Positions 23,539 to 35,474 of a DNA stretch of 64,000 nt are shown here, in pieces. Positions within the stretch are counted from its first letter, which is position 1, and every line of letters begins with the position of its first letter. The stretch lies in the NCBI GenBank assembly GCA_028023455.1, contig JAQFVV010000113.1:682001-746000 (forward strand). The letters run 5' to 3'. Source of the DNA: Epiperipatus broadwayi (Eukaryota; Onychophora; Udeonychophora; Euonychophora; Peripatidae). Under the pieces are notes generated by a model that had not been told where the DNA came from, did no database searches, and worked only from the letters and a program-made list of their open reading frames with translations. Position numbers and translations under genes: made by a program.

Positions 23539-23700
23539 AGGGAAGTTGGTTTTTAAAATGAATTATGGGAAAGTTTGTTTGTTTTGTATATATATGTTGC
23601 TTCTTTAGTTTGCTTTTCACTTGAAAAGGTCAATTTGTTTCGATGAAACCATGATCATGTAAGGATTTTGGTAAAATTTGGATTTTTATCTAGTATTGCT

Positions 23701-23969
23701 TGGTTGGTTGCTTTAGTTATATAATGACTACCTAAAAATGTGTGAACTAATTACAATCTGAAAATTTAAGATTTGTCTTAGCTGACATCTTACTTTGATT
23801 ATGGCAGGCAGATGTGCTAACTATTTCTGTATGAAACCCATCATAAAATTGAATACTAAAAGCAATCTGTTTTAAAATAGCACAAGTGCAAATGAACACA
23901 TACATAGACAGGTACTATCAGTTATTACTTCATACTAAATACATACACATGTATATAGAGGAAAAAACT
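23701..23969. other. Unrecognised sequence after the PLE
   Basis: No frame or shared repeat seen; probably flanking DNA. Confidence 0.4.
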
Positions 23970-24228
23970 TTACTTAATCCTAATAACATGGTCAGCTTAG
24001 CATGCTTTCAATTACATGGTAGTCATATTTATAGCAATAATTGTATGAGATTGTAATATTTATTAAAGAATAAACAAGATAGAAAATTGGCATACAATGT
24101 GAATGACAGATTCCCTATCTTGCTTATTCTATAATAAATATCATAATCTTCTCATACAACTATTGCTATGAATATTGTAGTCAAAAGCATTCTAACCATA
24201 TCATGTTATTAGGATTAAATCAAGCTTT
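23970..24228. mobile_element. Foldback element, about 110-bp arms
   Basis: CCTAATAACATGGT...CTTTCAATTACATGGTAGTCAT (left) pairs with the complement at 24160-24228 (ATATTGTAGTCAAAAGCATTC to CATGTTATTAGGATTAA). The inner parts around AGAATAAACAAGATAG pair with CTATCTTGCTTATTCT. The centre is about 30 bp. It is noncoding. Confidence 0.75.
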
Positions 24229-25199
24229 TATATATATATATATATATATATTTGTATGTATTTACTTTGAATTATATTTTCCAAGAAAAAGTTTATTAAA
24301 ATTTTGAAGTATTATTTATTAATTAAAAACTCTGTACTAATCAATACAAAAAATAACTATTATTCTTGACTTCTTTCTTTTAAAATTTTCTACTTATAAT
24401 TAAATATACATTAATAAAAATCTATTTTTTCTTTACAAAGCTTGTTTATTAACATGAATCATATAAATTTATTCACTAAACAACATCTAAAAAGCCTAAC
24501 AGGCATTTCAATCATAAATTATCAAGAGTTCATAATATTCTATCTGAAAAAAATATCTCTTGTTCATAATACTTGAGTATCTTGTTCTATTTTTCTTTAA
24601 TAAATAGATTCTAAATCTAGTGGACGCCATGTTGAATTTTAAGCATTGAGATACAATTTGTACAATATTTTTAAGATTAATGCACCAAATGTAAAGTGTT
24701 ATATATTGTTAAAAAAGGAAAATACTAATGAATATCATAAAGCTGAGAATATGTAGTCATTATATTAGAAACATTAGATTTTAACACTTTCACAAATGCT
24801 TATTTTTTATAGGTATACAAATTCTAAATTTTGAGAGTTGAATTTTAATCTGACACTTTTTTAGACAACTTAATTACCTTCCTTGTAAAATTAAACAAAA
24901 AGATATATAACATGACATCTGAGATAATTCTTTATTGTAAAGCATTAGGAAGAAGACATACTGGAGTGTTTCATTTTTGATAGGTAGTTGACCTAGATCT
25001 TGTTCTTCCATGCAGGTTTCTGTTGGAAATAATGTTTTTTTCGTAAAAAAACAAACAAACCCCAAAACAATAAATATTGTATATAGTTGTTTATTTCAAT
25101 CATGTTTTGATTGAATAATCAGATATTATGCATTGTACATCAGATATTATGCAAACAGAACATTAATTAATTGTAATGTTTTTTCTGAAAGTATGTGTT
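24229..25199. other. AT-rich stretch without recognised features
   Basis: An (AT)n tract at 24233-24251, then unremarkable A/T-rich sequence. The 63-residue minus frame at 24874-25065 has no known motif. Confidence 0.5.
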
Positions 25200-25425
25200 T
25201 TAGTTATATTTATATATTGGATTATGTCCATCGTCTAATATGAGTATTGAATGTCTTGAGAAAAATTTAACTTTATTTAAATATTCCAAATACATTCATC
25301 TGTTAGTAATAGCACACAGATTAGTATATGCACAACATTTCGAGAGGTATTCTCCCCTCTTCTTCAGTATTGCTGGTATGACAGTGAGAGTACTAGCATG
25401 GGGATGGCCAGAAACACCTGAAGAA
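25200..25425. mobile_element. Family P copy with hammerhead-like motif
   Basis: AGTATTGAATGTCTTGAG, AACTTTATTTAAATATTCC and CTGTTAGTAATAGCACACAG match the copies at 2.9 and 32.0 kb. It is better preserved than the copy at 2.9 kb. No TSD was resolved. Confidence 0.7.
25331..25372 (-). ncRNA. Hammerhead-like motif in family P
   Basis: On the minus strand: CTGAAGA, A, a 6-bp helix (GAGGGG with CCTCTC, loop AGAATA), then GAAATGTTG. The invariant core bases and a stable helix II are present. A proper NUH cleavage triplet next to helix III is not evident, so cleavage is doubtful. Confidence 0.4.
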
Positions 25426-26475
25426 AAGGGGAAAATAATTCCTTTTGATCTCCTATGGAGGATATATTACTCAATCAAACTAATATTAGTTTTTGAATTT
25501 ATAGACGTTTAAGTTTTCTCTAGTTATTATATTCCTTTATCTTAATATTCTCTTTGCTACTAACAAAGAACTTAATATTATATGTATTTCCTTGTTATAA
25601 CCTTCAGGAAGCAACAGTTAGATAATAATAATTGTATAGCTAATTGTTTTTAGAAATCCTTTATATACCTCAAAAATTTTCTCAATTGCAACCTTAATTC
25701 AAACCCAGATTGTAACCATGTTGAGAATACTTATTAATGGCTGCACTACATTAATCTTGACATATATAATACATAGATAAAAATAGAGAAATATATGTAT
25801 GTATTCCTTCACAAGTTATAAATGAAAACCGTCTCTATTTTAAAATAAATTAAAATCTCCTGTGAACATCTTCAACACCCTTAATAATATAAAGGGTTGT
25901 CAAAATTCATGTTATAAATAAAAAAGTTCAAGTAGAAATGTTAAAATATGGATTTCATTTTCGGAAAGAAGATATTTTTCATGTTATTTCTTTTATTTAA
26001 AATTAAAATGAGTATTTTAGCAGGGCAGAAGAGGTAAGTGAGAAATTATGACCACATTAAGTGTATTTAAAGAAAAAGCATTTGTTAGAATAATGTTGGA
26101 TTCTAAAAATATACAGAAAGAAAAAGAATTGAATATTAAAGTTACATTTTTTTTTACTTGTATATGAAGAAAATAATCTAGCATGAAGTGTGATTTTTTT
26201 ATTTTATCGTACTAGTCGATAAGTGAAGAAAAAATAAATTGTTTTTTTAACAAGAGCTGCCTTAATTTGTTTTCTGAATATGTATCTACATAAAATATTA
26301 TTTCTTTAATATGTGTATTTTTAATTTTTAAAGCATTTTGAATCATTAGTGATCATTTAGTTTTATCATATGATAAAGACAAAAAATCCTTGTTTTTGCA
26401 GTTTGATGAAAACAATCATTTTCTCCATTATCATGAAGACTATATGATAGTAACCAATTCCTATTATATATATAT
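25426..26475. other. AT-rich stretch without recognised features
   Basis: A/T-rich sequence with runs of T near 26150. No frame or repeat recognised. Confidence 0.5.
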
Positions 26476-26992
26476 ATATGATCACTAGATGGAGCTTTAC
26501 CAATAGCTCCTAACAAGCTTTTGTTTATATAAATGCAGAGAGAGATTATGAAATTTATAACTTGTTTTGATTATCATAAATGTACCTTCGAAGGTTTTTG
26601 CAATGATATATATTGCAGAGGCTTTTACTATATGGTGAAACTGAACTGATTTCAGACCCATATAGCTATCTAGTTTGTTAAGCTGGATTTGAAGACATTA
26701 CGTGTCTGATAAATTTCATGCTTTCAAACTCATAGAAACGTGTTTGATAAGTGCTGACTTTAGAGTTGGTATTTAGATCTAGTTTCCCAAGCCTTCACTG
26801 ATGTGAACCAATAAGCTTGAAACCAGCTGGTCTGAAGGTGGATGACAACAAAAGAGATTTTGAATTCTATCTCTCTCAGCATTTATGTAAACAAAAGCTT
26901 GTTAGGAACTATTGGTAAAGCTCCATCTAGTGATCATAAAATGCAAGCTTAAAGCAAGTTACAAAATTTATAACTTGTTTTGATTATCATAT
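26476..26992 (+). mobile_element. Family C foldback element
   Basis: Outer arms of about 70 bp (26476-26545 and 26868-26938) share TGATCACTAGATGGAGCTTT and CTAACAAGCTTTTGTTTA with their complements. A 28-bp segment (AAATTTATAACTTGTTTTGA...) is repeated directly at about 26550 and 26964. The interior contains CTGATTTCAGACCCATATAG, also found in family A, so families A and C are related. It carries one hammerhead-like motif. Confidence 0.7.
26791..26838 (+). ncRNA. Hammerhead-like motif in family C
   Basis: CTTCA, then CTGATG, an interrupted helix II, GAAAC, the self-complementary ACCAGCTGGT, C and TGAAGG. Helix I (CCTTCA with TGAAGG) and helix III (ACCAG with CTGGT) both pair fully, and GGTC gives a GTC cleavage triplet. 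The A9 position and helix II look mutated, so this copy is probably inactive. Confidence 0.5.
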
Positions 26993-27246
26993 ATATATAT
27001 TGAAAGCAATTGTTGAAATTCTTTATCTTTCTATGCTTTTTTTTTTCAATATGGGATAATAGATGTGTGAAATGATTGATATTTCTACAAAATTCAAAAG
27101 TGTTTTTTTCAGTCTCATTTTTTGTCACCCATATTAAAAAGAAACCTTACAAATATATAGAAAAGAAAAAAAGGTATATTAAACAACCTCCATACTTCCC
27201 CATTCTTTTTTAAATTCATATAAATAAAGATACAATATAAAAAATC
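26993..27246. other. Flank with inverted copy of repeat D start
   Basis: Bases 27179-27233 are the reverse complement of the start of repeat D (27247 onward), so repeat D begins with a hairpin. The rest is unremarkable. Confidence 0.5.
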
Positions 27247-28648
27247 TTTATTTATATGAATTTAAAAAGAATTGGAAATTGTGGAGGTTGTTTAATATAG
27301 CTATAAAGATATTACACATGGGAAAGAGGAAGAACAGGCAAAACTCTCCATTCAGTAGTGCCACCCTGTGCCAACCAGAGTAATCAATGGATGCCAGAAG
27401 GCTTGTGCATAAAATCCCCATCTGGTGTCTACTCATCCAATATCCCCAGACTAGTTTCTGGCTTTTGGACTTTGTCAGTGAGGAGCCTTGGATCTGAGAG
27501 CACTGCACCTAGATCTTAGGATCTAATGCAACCCTCCAGCAGCCATCTTTTATCTCTGCTTAACTACAAAACTATGAGAATGAAATTTGAAAACAATAAT
27601 ATTTTCAATCTAAGGTCAATGGCTTACATAGTCATATGGATCTGAACTCAGTTCAGCACCCATACATTTTGGTGTCTTTGGCTCTTTAACAATCATAGCC
27701 ATCACTATCCTATTAGGCAGGATTGGTGCTAAGCCATTAAGCATCACATGATCACCATCTCTTATGCTAGCACATAATTGTTATTAAACAGGTAAAACTC
27801 TCCATATAGTAGTGCCATCCTGTGACAACCAGAGTAATCAATGGATGCCAGAAGGCTTGTGCATAAAATCCCCATCTAGTGCCTACTCATCCAAATCCCC
27901 TGGTTGGCACAGGGTGGCACTACTATATGGAGAGTTTTGCCTGTTTAATAACAGTTATGTGCTAACATAAGAGATGGTGATCAAGTGAGGGAAAGAGGAA
28001 GGTGAATAACTCCATGTGTCTATGTTTAAAACAAATAAAAAATCAGATATATTAATCTTTAACTGAGTTTATATCTGTGCTAGAAATAATCTCTAGTTTA
28101 GTAAATGATTAGTAATAATCATTATTGTATTTATCTGAGGTGGATGGTGTCAAAGTTGTGTGGAGTGAGTTTGATAGTTGTAAATAAAAATGTAACAATT
28201 TACTATAGATAAATACTCTTCATGTAATATATATATATATATATGAGAAATAGTGATATATATATATATATATGAGAAATAGTGACCTGGGGCAACTGAT
28301 GAATGCTGGTACAGCATGAAATGCATCTTGGGGGTCATTTGTCTTTTACTGTAGGTTTATTTATATGAATTTAAAAAGAATGGGGAAGTATGGAGGTTGT
28401 TTAATATATCTATAAAGATATTACACATGGGAAAGAGAAAGACAAATAACTTCATGTGTGTGTATGTTTAAAATTAAAAAAAATCAGATATATTATTCTT
28501 TAACCGAGGTTTAAAGTTTATATCTATGCTAGAGATAATCTCTAGTTTAGAAAATGATTAGTAATAATCATTATTGTATTTATCTGAGGTGGATGGTGTC
28601 AAAGTTGTGAGTGGAGTGAGTTTGACAATGGTAAATAAAAATGTAACA
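27247..28648 (+). repeat. Repeat D: direct duplication, one copy interrupted
   Basis: A segment of about 290 bp starts TTTATTTATATGAATTTAAA and ends with GTAAATAAAAATGTAACA. It occurs at 27247-28197 (split by a family A element) and again, uninterrupted, at 28356-28648. The two copies differ by a few percent. Between them lie (AT)n tracts and a family B fragment (about 28240-28345). Confidence 0.85.
27333..27988 (-). mobile_element. Family A multimer, 13-bp TSD
   Basis: Bounded by GGGAAAGAGGAAG (27320-27332 and 27989-28001). It has one full unit from 27335, a second direct unit from about 27790 (period about 455 bp) truncated at the inverted repeat, then an inverted end X and a short end Y (ATGTGCTAACATAAGAGATG). 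The hammerhead-like motif (minus, about 27443-27486) has lost its core (CTGACAA). Repeat D copy 2 at about 28428 shows the uninterrupted target. Confidence 0.85.
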
Positions 28649-29477
28649 AAAGAAAAAGGTTATATTTTTAATGAATGTTTTTTTTTTCAATGAACAAAAT
28701 GAATTCATAAGACCAACCCAAAATCTGTGTTCTTTAACTAAATCAACAACATCAGTAACAAAAACTATTGTTGAAAATAGTTTTAATCCATCCAATAACA
28801 TAACAGGTAAAAATGATGAACTTTTCATTGAAGCCAGAAAGCAAAATTATCCAAAAAGTAAATAATTAAAATAAAAAGGAATTTAAAAATCAGAATTTTT
28901 AAAATATTATTAGAAGATAATAAAACTGATATATACTATATGCAATTATATCAATGTTTTTTTCAATGGATAAAATGTCAAGAATGTTAAATATAACCTT
29001 TATGTATTTTTAATGCCAATCATCATTTTCAAACACAGTTATTTACCTTTGAAAAGGCTGTTCAGTATTGAAATTGCATTATTGTTATATTTAATACTAC
29101 TGGTATTTTCTCCAATGCAAAACGTATTGATAGAATTGCATATAGTTTATTACATTTTGATAACTCAGTGCTTATAGTTTATTAATGGATAATAACATTA
29201 AAGAGGCTATATCTTGCACAAAAAAATTCAATATCCACACTAAAGAAAATAAAGTTATATTATCTGAGAAAACTGAATTTAAAATTTAACGAGTTTTTAA
29301 GTAACTGAGAAATTAATGAATTAAGCAAACAAACGCTTAAAGTCATAAAGATTCCAAAAGTAAAAACGTTAGTCAAAGCCACAAAGTTGAAGAAAAAAGT
29401 GAAAATTACAAATTCTCTTTGTGAGAAAGAGAAAGCACTGGCTGGATAGACATTTTCCAACAGTTGTGAAGTAATAG
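28649..29477. other. AT-rich stretch without recognised features
   Basis: A 64-residue plus frame at 28671-28865 and minus frames at 29260-29587 have no recognisable domain. No repeat shared with the window. Confidence 0.4.
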
Positions 29478-29571
29478 TAGGCACTAGATAGGGATTTTAT
29501 GCACAAACCTTCTGTCATCCATTGATTACTCTGAGTGGCACTACTGTATGTGAGAGTTTTGACTGTTTTAA
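29478..29571 (+). mobile_element. Family A fragment (end X)
   Basis: Starts CACTAGATAGGGATTTTATG and ends GAGAGTTTTGACTGTTTT. This equals the last ~95 bp of the family A unit next to end X. No TSD was found, so it is probably a truncated insertion. Confidence 0.75.
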
Positions 29572-30330
29572 TATCACATAAAAGCAACTAAACATATAAG
29601 TGAACTAATATTTACAAACGTCTTAGAAATAATAGTATCATTTATAATATTTATATAAATATAGGCTTGAACTTTTATGTATTTTGAGGTCATTGGAGGA
29701 TTTTTCAAAAGACAAATTATTGCTATATTATAAAAATATCTATGTCACATGATTTTTTTACACTTCCTCATATGCTTCCAAGAGCAGTTAGCTATCTTCA
29801 TCCGATTCTAGAGCCATCTATTGTAAGCTTGAGTAATCAATAAAGAGCAAAAGTGAGATCTCAAAATTATATAGAAGTTAACCTGGTGTCAGATATATAT
29901 ATATATAATTATGCAAGTAAAGTCATGGAGAGTTTTTTTTTTAATTTTTCAGTTTATTAGCTTGAATAGTATAAAAAAATAAAAAATCGCTGCTGAATAT
30001 ATAACTACAGTAATTCCATATTTGTATTCTAGTCTTTGTTGATGAAAGCAAAAACTAGAAACTGATCAACCTGGACATATTCTAATGTCCATTTGTTACT
30101 CAAGTTTTCAACAGATATCTCTAGAATAAAATGGAGACGATATTTTACAAATCACTAAAAAAACTATTACAGAATAATTAACATTAATTAAGATGTTTTT
30201 TTTTATAATAATGGTTTTAATCTTTGGATTATAAGTAGATATTCTCAGTTATTACACTATTTTGATAATTTAACCAATTTTATTAACAACTATATTAGAG
30301 TTTTCATTGTGGAAAATAGTATCATCATAT
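29572..30330. other. AT-rich stretch without recognised features
   Basis: Only A/T-rich sequence with short T runs. No frame or repeat recognised. Confidence 0.5.
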
Positions 30331-30497
30331 AAATTATTATTATTAATAGTAGTAGTAGTAATAGTAGCAGTAGCAGCAGCAGCAGCAGTAGCCACAGTAG
30401 CAGCATCAGTTGCTGTAGTAGCAGTAGTAGTAGTAATAATAATAATAATAATAATAGTAGTAGTAATAGGAATAGCAATATTAATAGTAGTTCAATA
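30331..30497. repeat. Interrupted TAG/CAG/AAT trinucleotide tract
   Basis: About 165 bp of trinucleotides shifting between ATT, TAG, CAG and AAT. The Leu-rich and Val-rich frames on either strand are artefacts of the repeat. Confidence 0.9.
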
Positions 30498-31064
30498 AAA
30501 TAAATAAATAAAAATAATGTAGTATAAGTAATGATTATGTGCCCAATCCCCGCAAAACCCCTCAAAACACAGAATTTTGATCAAGCATAGAATTTTAATC
30601 ATGATAGTATAAGACCAATGAGGACTACAAGCATGTGTAATACATACATCATTTTTTTCATTATTGAATTAGCTTTCCAACGGTGTTTTTTTTCTCTACC
30701 TTAAAAAATGCGTTTTTTATGAACCTTTTAATAAAAGTTTTTTTCTACTTTAATTTTATAAACTTTACAGAATAGAATGAATGGTTGTTTCCCAACCCCC
30801 ACCCCTATTACAAAGATTATAAATCGAGGCATATGTCCGAGAACTTAGAATCTAAAACAATAGTAACTATATATGAAACTGCAGAGACAATATTTACAGC
30901 AGCTGTAAATATATAATATTATATATATATAAATAATTTATATTGCGGTAAATTAATGGTTTAATTTTGTGATATAGAATAACAGTCTGTTGGTGCTACG
31001 ATACATATATATATAAAATTAAGTTTGATATCTGTATTCTTTCCAAAATATATGTAATATTCAA
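30498..31064. other. AT-rich stretch without recognised features
   Basis: Contains CCCCAACCCCCACCCC-like C-rich bases near 30795 and several (AT)n tracts. No frame or shared repeat. Confidence 0.4.
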
Positions 31065-31214
31065 ATCAATATATATATATTAAAATACAGTAAAATTCAC
31101 ATAACTTATAGTTATTTTATTAGAAGTACTTTCGACTCGACATCTTATAGCCTTTGTCCAAAGACTACAAGATGTATAGTGAATTTTACTGTATTTTAAT
31201 ATATATTGATTTAA
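31065..31214. mobile_element. Small foldback element
   Basis: AATCAATATATATATATTAA plus ATACAGTAAAATTCAC (left) pairs with GTGAATTTTACTGTATTTTA and the following AT tract (right, to 31214). The interior has GTCTTTGGACAAAGGCTATA on the minus strand followed by GAGTCGAAAGTAC, which recalls the other hammerhead-like units but lacks a clear CTGANGA. Confidence 0.65.
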
Positions 31215-32019
31215 TTATTATATATAAAAATCCTTGGGTTTAGAACCTGAACAAATTAAATATGAAATTCCGAGGTAATATTTTTTTTCCTAATATTTTT
31301 CATATTTTTTTTATATAAATTATTTATAATGTTGTAGAATAAAGGTCTGTTTTGTATTGTAAAATGTCTGTTTGTGCTTTAATGTATATATAATTTTGAA
31401 TGCTTAGAACCTAGCCAATTGAAATTGGACCAGATGTAATATTTACTAATAGCTGTAAGTATAAATATATATATTTTATAAATAATGATTATAATAAAAA
31501 AATCAAATTTATTTCATTGTCAAATCTGTTGCTGCAAGCAGTATCTCATATGACTGTTTTGTATGTATTTGTGTCATAAATCTGTCATGTACATAAATAA
31601 TTATATTTCATTTTTTTGCAATTTGTTGGTTTCTACTTTTATTTTTTCAATCTATGGATATTTCTTCTACTTTTTTATACAAATATAATTTTATTGAAGT
31701 TATAATCACTAGCCATTTATTTAATAAGTTAGGCATTTCCATAAGGGCAAATGAAAAGTTCAACATATAATAAAGGACATCAATATTGTGATTATTCTCA
31801 TTAATCTTTTATATTTACACTAAATTGAAAAAAAATTCTTATTCGTTATCACCATATGTAGAAATATGATATATGTACACCCTGAAAAAACTTGTTAGTC
31901 TTTCACTCTCTTACTTTTTCTCTTTGTTCTTTTATATTATATATATATATATATATATATTTGCAATTATTTTAACTTAATTTTATTTTCTGGTAAATTA
32001 CAGTTAACTAATTATATTT
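31215..32019. other. AT-rich stretch without recognised features
   Basis: (AT)n tracts near 31940 and unremarkable sequence. Confidence 0.5.
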
Positions 32020-32165
32020 ATGTATTGGACTATTCCCATCAACTAATATAAGTATTGAATGTCTTTAAAAAAAATTAACTTTATTTGAATATTCCAAATA
32101 CATTCAACTGTTAATAATAGCACACAGGTTAGTATAGGCACAGTGTTTCGAGAGAAGCCTTTTCT
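32020..32165. mobile_element. Family P copy, truncated
   Basis: Matches the copy at 25.2 kb from ATATTTATGTATTGGACTAT through AGTATTGAATGTCTT and AGCACACAGGTTAGTATAGG to TTTCGAGAGAAG. It then stops before the CTGAAGA part of the hammerhead-like motif. Confidence 0.75.
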
Positions 32166-33000
32166 TGGTCATTTAAAATGTTTTGACTAAAGTTGTATGA
32201 AAAGTGGAAGTCTTTAGTATTCAGCAGTTGATCTCATATTTTATTATACTTGAACACAATTGAGTTCTCAAATCTATCAAAGGAAAGTTGATATTATATA
32301 AAAAGTATATTCTGTTCTTCTAAATTACAAATAATAAGCCATTTCCAAAAGATTTTTTCACTTCTGATAATTGCATTGATGAAGATATACAATGCAAAAT
32401 ATTTCTTTTGCCTTTTCTTCATCACAAAAATGTCTATTAAAATGATTTTATTCTTTATCATTGACAATATCCTTTATTGATAATCTCTAATTGTAATGAT
32501 GTTATGAATTTTATAATTTTAAAAACTTTTCATTTATTGTTTAAGTATGATGTGAGATATGATTGGCTAGAATAGATGCTAATGTACAGAATATAAGTAT
32601 AATATGCATCTAATTTATTGGAATAATTATTTATTTGGCTAAGAATTTCTTACACATCTATTTACAAACATTATAAAATAATACAAATAGAGATTCTAAC
32701 CAAAAGGCATATTTCTAATAGCTTTATAAATACTTCAATTCTACTATGCATACACTACTGAACAGTTCTTCATTCTTTATCATAGTTAGGGTTTGCTCAC
32801 AGAGATTATTAATGGTTATGAAACTGTTGATGAAAATACTGTAATAGCTAGGAAGATCAATGCTATCCGATTTTACTGTTGAATTTGAACAAAAGAAATT
32901 TGTTTAGTATTATAGAAAAATCGATTTCTTATACCATAAATCGTTTATTTAAAAAAATTCTTAATTGAACATTTAGTAAGGAGAACATGATTTAAAGTGT
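32166..33000. other. AT-rich stretch without recognised features
   Basis: No frame or shared repeat recognised. Confidence 0.5.
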
Positions 33001-33112
33001 CAAGCGTTAGTAGCCAAGAGGTCAGTGCAGCTGCCTTGCAAGCAAGCAGTTGTTTGCAGACAGTTGCCGCAGGTTTGCTTCCCAGCCAATGCTTTGACAT
33101 ATGGGAAAAAAG
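33001..33112 (+). mobile_element. tRNA-derived SINE, family S
   Basis: Reads TTAGTAGCCAAGAGGTCAGT (A-box-like), a CCTTGCAAGC anticodon-region segment, a long variable arm and AGGTTTGCTTCCC (B-box-like). It ends GACATATGGG plus an A run. AAAGTGT on both sides may be a short TSD. Matches copies at 46.7, 50.3 and 57.0 kb. Confidence 0.75.
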
Positions 33113-33201
33113 TGTGATAAATAATGAATTTGTCTTAAGTGAATAATAATTATGATTTATTTAACATTTAAATACAAGTATATATGCTTTTAATCTAGAT
33201 G

Positions 33202-33510
33202 TAATTAGAGGGGATTTGAACTCAGACTTTCAAGCTTCCTTTAGTCATCAACTCCATTCCACACAACTGTTACACATGACTATATATTTGTGAAAAAGAT
33301 AAATGATCTCCAATATATGTAAAACAAGCGCTAATTATATATGTATGGAAGATGATCTGGACCAATTGATGAGTGCTGGTTTAGCATGAAATATGTATAT
33401 TGGAGATCATTTATCTTTTATATATTATGTAGTTGTATGTAATGGTTATATGGAATGGAATTGATGATTAAAAGAGGCTTGAAAGTGTGGGTTCAAATCC
33501 TCTCTAATTA
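33202..33510. mobile_element. Family B foldback element
   Basis: Arms 33202-33340 and 33360-33510 begin and end with TAATTAGAGGGGATTTGAAC and its near-complement. They share AGATAAATGATCTCCAATAT and TGGACCAATTGATGAGTGCT. No flanking TSD could be separated from the symmetrical ends. Confidence 0.8.
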
Positions 33511-33889
33511 AAACTATTTTACAGTTTTTTTATACATTTTCTTTGAGAAAAATTACCTTCTGATATCAGATGGATGAATGTGTGAAAGAACTGCAAGAAA
33601 ATCGATTTGAGCATCATAAATGATTCATTCAATAGTTTACTGTAAGTACTTTGTAAACAGTGACACAATAATCAAACTGAAAATCCTGTTCCTAAAGTTT
33701 TATATCATAAGGCCAAGTAATGTCATCCAGCTTTTCAAAAATATTATTTCTAAGAATTGTTACTACTTTTAATTCAAACATTATAATTGCAGAAAATTAA
33801 TTACTTAATCTCAGATATTTTAAATTAATGAAAGCAAAGATAGTCACAGAAATGAATTCCGTTGACAAAACTTAGAAAAAATAGTAAGG
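33511..33889. other. Unrecognised sequence
   Basis: No motif seen. It may contain the decayed continuation of the RTE copy that follows on the minus strand. Confidence 0.35.
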
Positions 33890-35290
33890 TTTAACAAGTT
33901 TGGTAATATATTTCTGGTCTAATACTTTTTTCATATTCCTTTTTTCTTCACATATTGACTTATCTCAGTAAAAAATTTACTGATAAATTGTTGCTTTTGT
34001 GTGTTCAGCTATCTTTCTTATACTTGTTAATAAAATGTCATCTTATTTATTCCAGACATATTTGAACTAGTTTCAGTGTATTAATATTTTAAAATGTTTT
34101 GTTAGTTGTAATTTATATTCATTAGAGTGTTTCTGAAGGTTAAAACTATCAACTGTTAATATTAGCTTTCTTAAGTGTTTTAATCTTTCTAGTTTTGCAT
34201 TAATATATATCTTTCATTTCACTAATCAATGATCACCTTCTGTGTTGAATCTATTAAGAATATTACAATCTTGAAATACATATTTTCTGTTAGTCAAAAT
34301 GTAATCTGATTCTGCTATATTTGGATGGTTCCATGTCTGTTTCCATTGAGCATTTTTTTCAAAGAAAGAATTCATAATATATAGTTTTTTAGTAAATTCT
34401 ACAAATATCTGTTTTTCATATTTACCAGTATAATCAAATTTAACCATGGCATAATTTTAAAATGTCGTTTGGCCTTATTAAAATAATTTTATCCATCCAT
34501 ATAAAAATCCTTTACTTTTTCAGCACGAAGACAACTTGCTAAGACATAATTCTGAATTATCTGAATTTGATGCCTTTCATTAATTTGATTAAATAATCTT
34601 GCCACTGTTCTGTTAAACTATTAATCTTCACAATGCTATTATTCTACTTTTTAAAATAATAAATGCAACTCTACCTTTATAATAAGATATGTATTCTTCT
34701 AATTTCACAAAGTTTAGCAATGCCTCATTCAACATTAAATAATTTTTCTTTCAATTTGTGCATTCTTCCTTTACTTGAAAGTGATCTCAATTGTAGATGC
34801 CTAAATAGATGATCATCATTGGGTGGTATCCTGGTGCACAATCAAAGGATTCTTAATACTCTCCATTTTAAACAACTAGCTGGTGATTTTATAGACTTCT
34901 GGGAATAAGCTTCATAATATAGTTTTGTCTATGTTTGTACATTTCTATTTTTTAAAAAAAAGTTTATTCACACACACATCCAGCCCTCTTTCAAGAAAAC
35001 TCAACTGATATTTCAATTAAGAAATACCAGGTCATTGAGATGTAAGTCCATTGATGTTTTTTGATTTTAAACTCTGAGATAAAATTCAGTAAACTTACTA
35101 AACTGACTGATGTGTGGTGATGAGCAGTTCATTCACGTCTGTTTAATACATAAATATGTGCATAAATAATAATAGATGCACTAAGAAGAATGGATAAAAG
35201 GAATTTGCCCTCCTTGGTTTCTCTAACATCTCAAAGAGGAATCAATAAATGTCTTTTCAGTTAACAACAAACTCCTTTCTGCAGACATTG
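33890..35290 (-). pseudogene. RTE LINE, 5' part only, minus strand
   Basis: Minus-strand sequence from the RTE 5' end (AAACTCCTTTCTGCAG complement side, about 35286) to about 33890 parallels the RTE copy at 40644 onward. The clearest frame (34226-34447) gives YIMNSFFEKN, DYILTNRKYVFQDCNILNRF and NTEGDH, matching the endonuclease C-terminal part (DYILTNRK, then GSDH). The alignment then passes into a decayed linker equivalent to 42.7-43.2 kb. The RT is missing. Many stops make it an old, 3'-lost copy in inverted orientation to the full-length one. Confidence 0.8.
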
Positions 35291-35474
35291 AACATTATAA
35301 AACTATGAAAATTTCATTTTATGGAAAATGTACAAAATGAATTATTTTTTAAATATATAATTACATTATTTTATATATATATTAATAAAATCAAGCCATA
35401 CATCACATGACTTATACAGCTTGTATTTACAAATATGTAAAAAATAAAGAGCTTGCTAATAGCTCTAAACAAGC

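Larger units (their letters stand above)
22081..23700 (+). mobile_element. PLE relic: RT plus GIY-YIG and 3' UTR
   Basis: A plus-strand Penelope-like element with its domains in the expected order: RT fingers at about 22110, palm to 22930, linker, GIY-YIG at 23215-23538, and a 3' UTR to about 23700 that matches the copy at 16.4 kb. The 5' end and any terminal repeat were not identified. Multiple frameshifts and stops make it non-functional. Confidence 0.85.

Noticed and set aside
28671-28865. 64-residue open frame as a small gene
   Set aside because: No motif, no conserved copy in the window and length expected by chance in this composition.
30290-30565. Leu-rich and Val/Ala-rich frames
   Set aside because: Translation of the interrupted trinucleotide tract on both strands.
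31110-31190. GGACAAAGGCTATAAG with TCGAAAG as a hammerhead
   Set aside because: The CTGANGA box is not recognisable, so the similarity is too weak to call.
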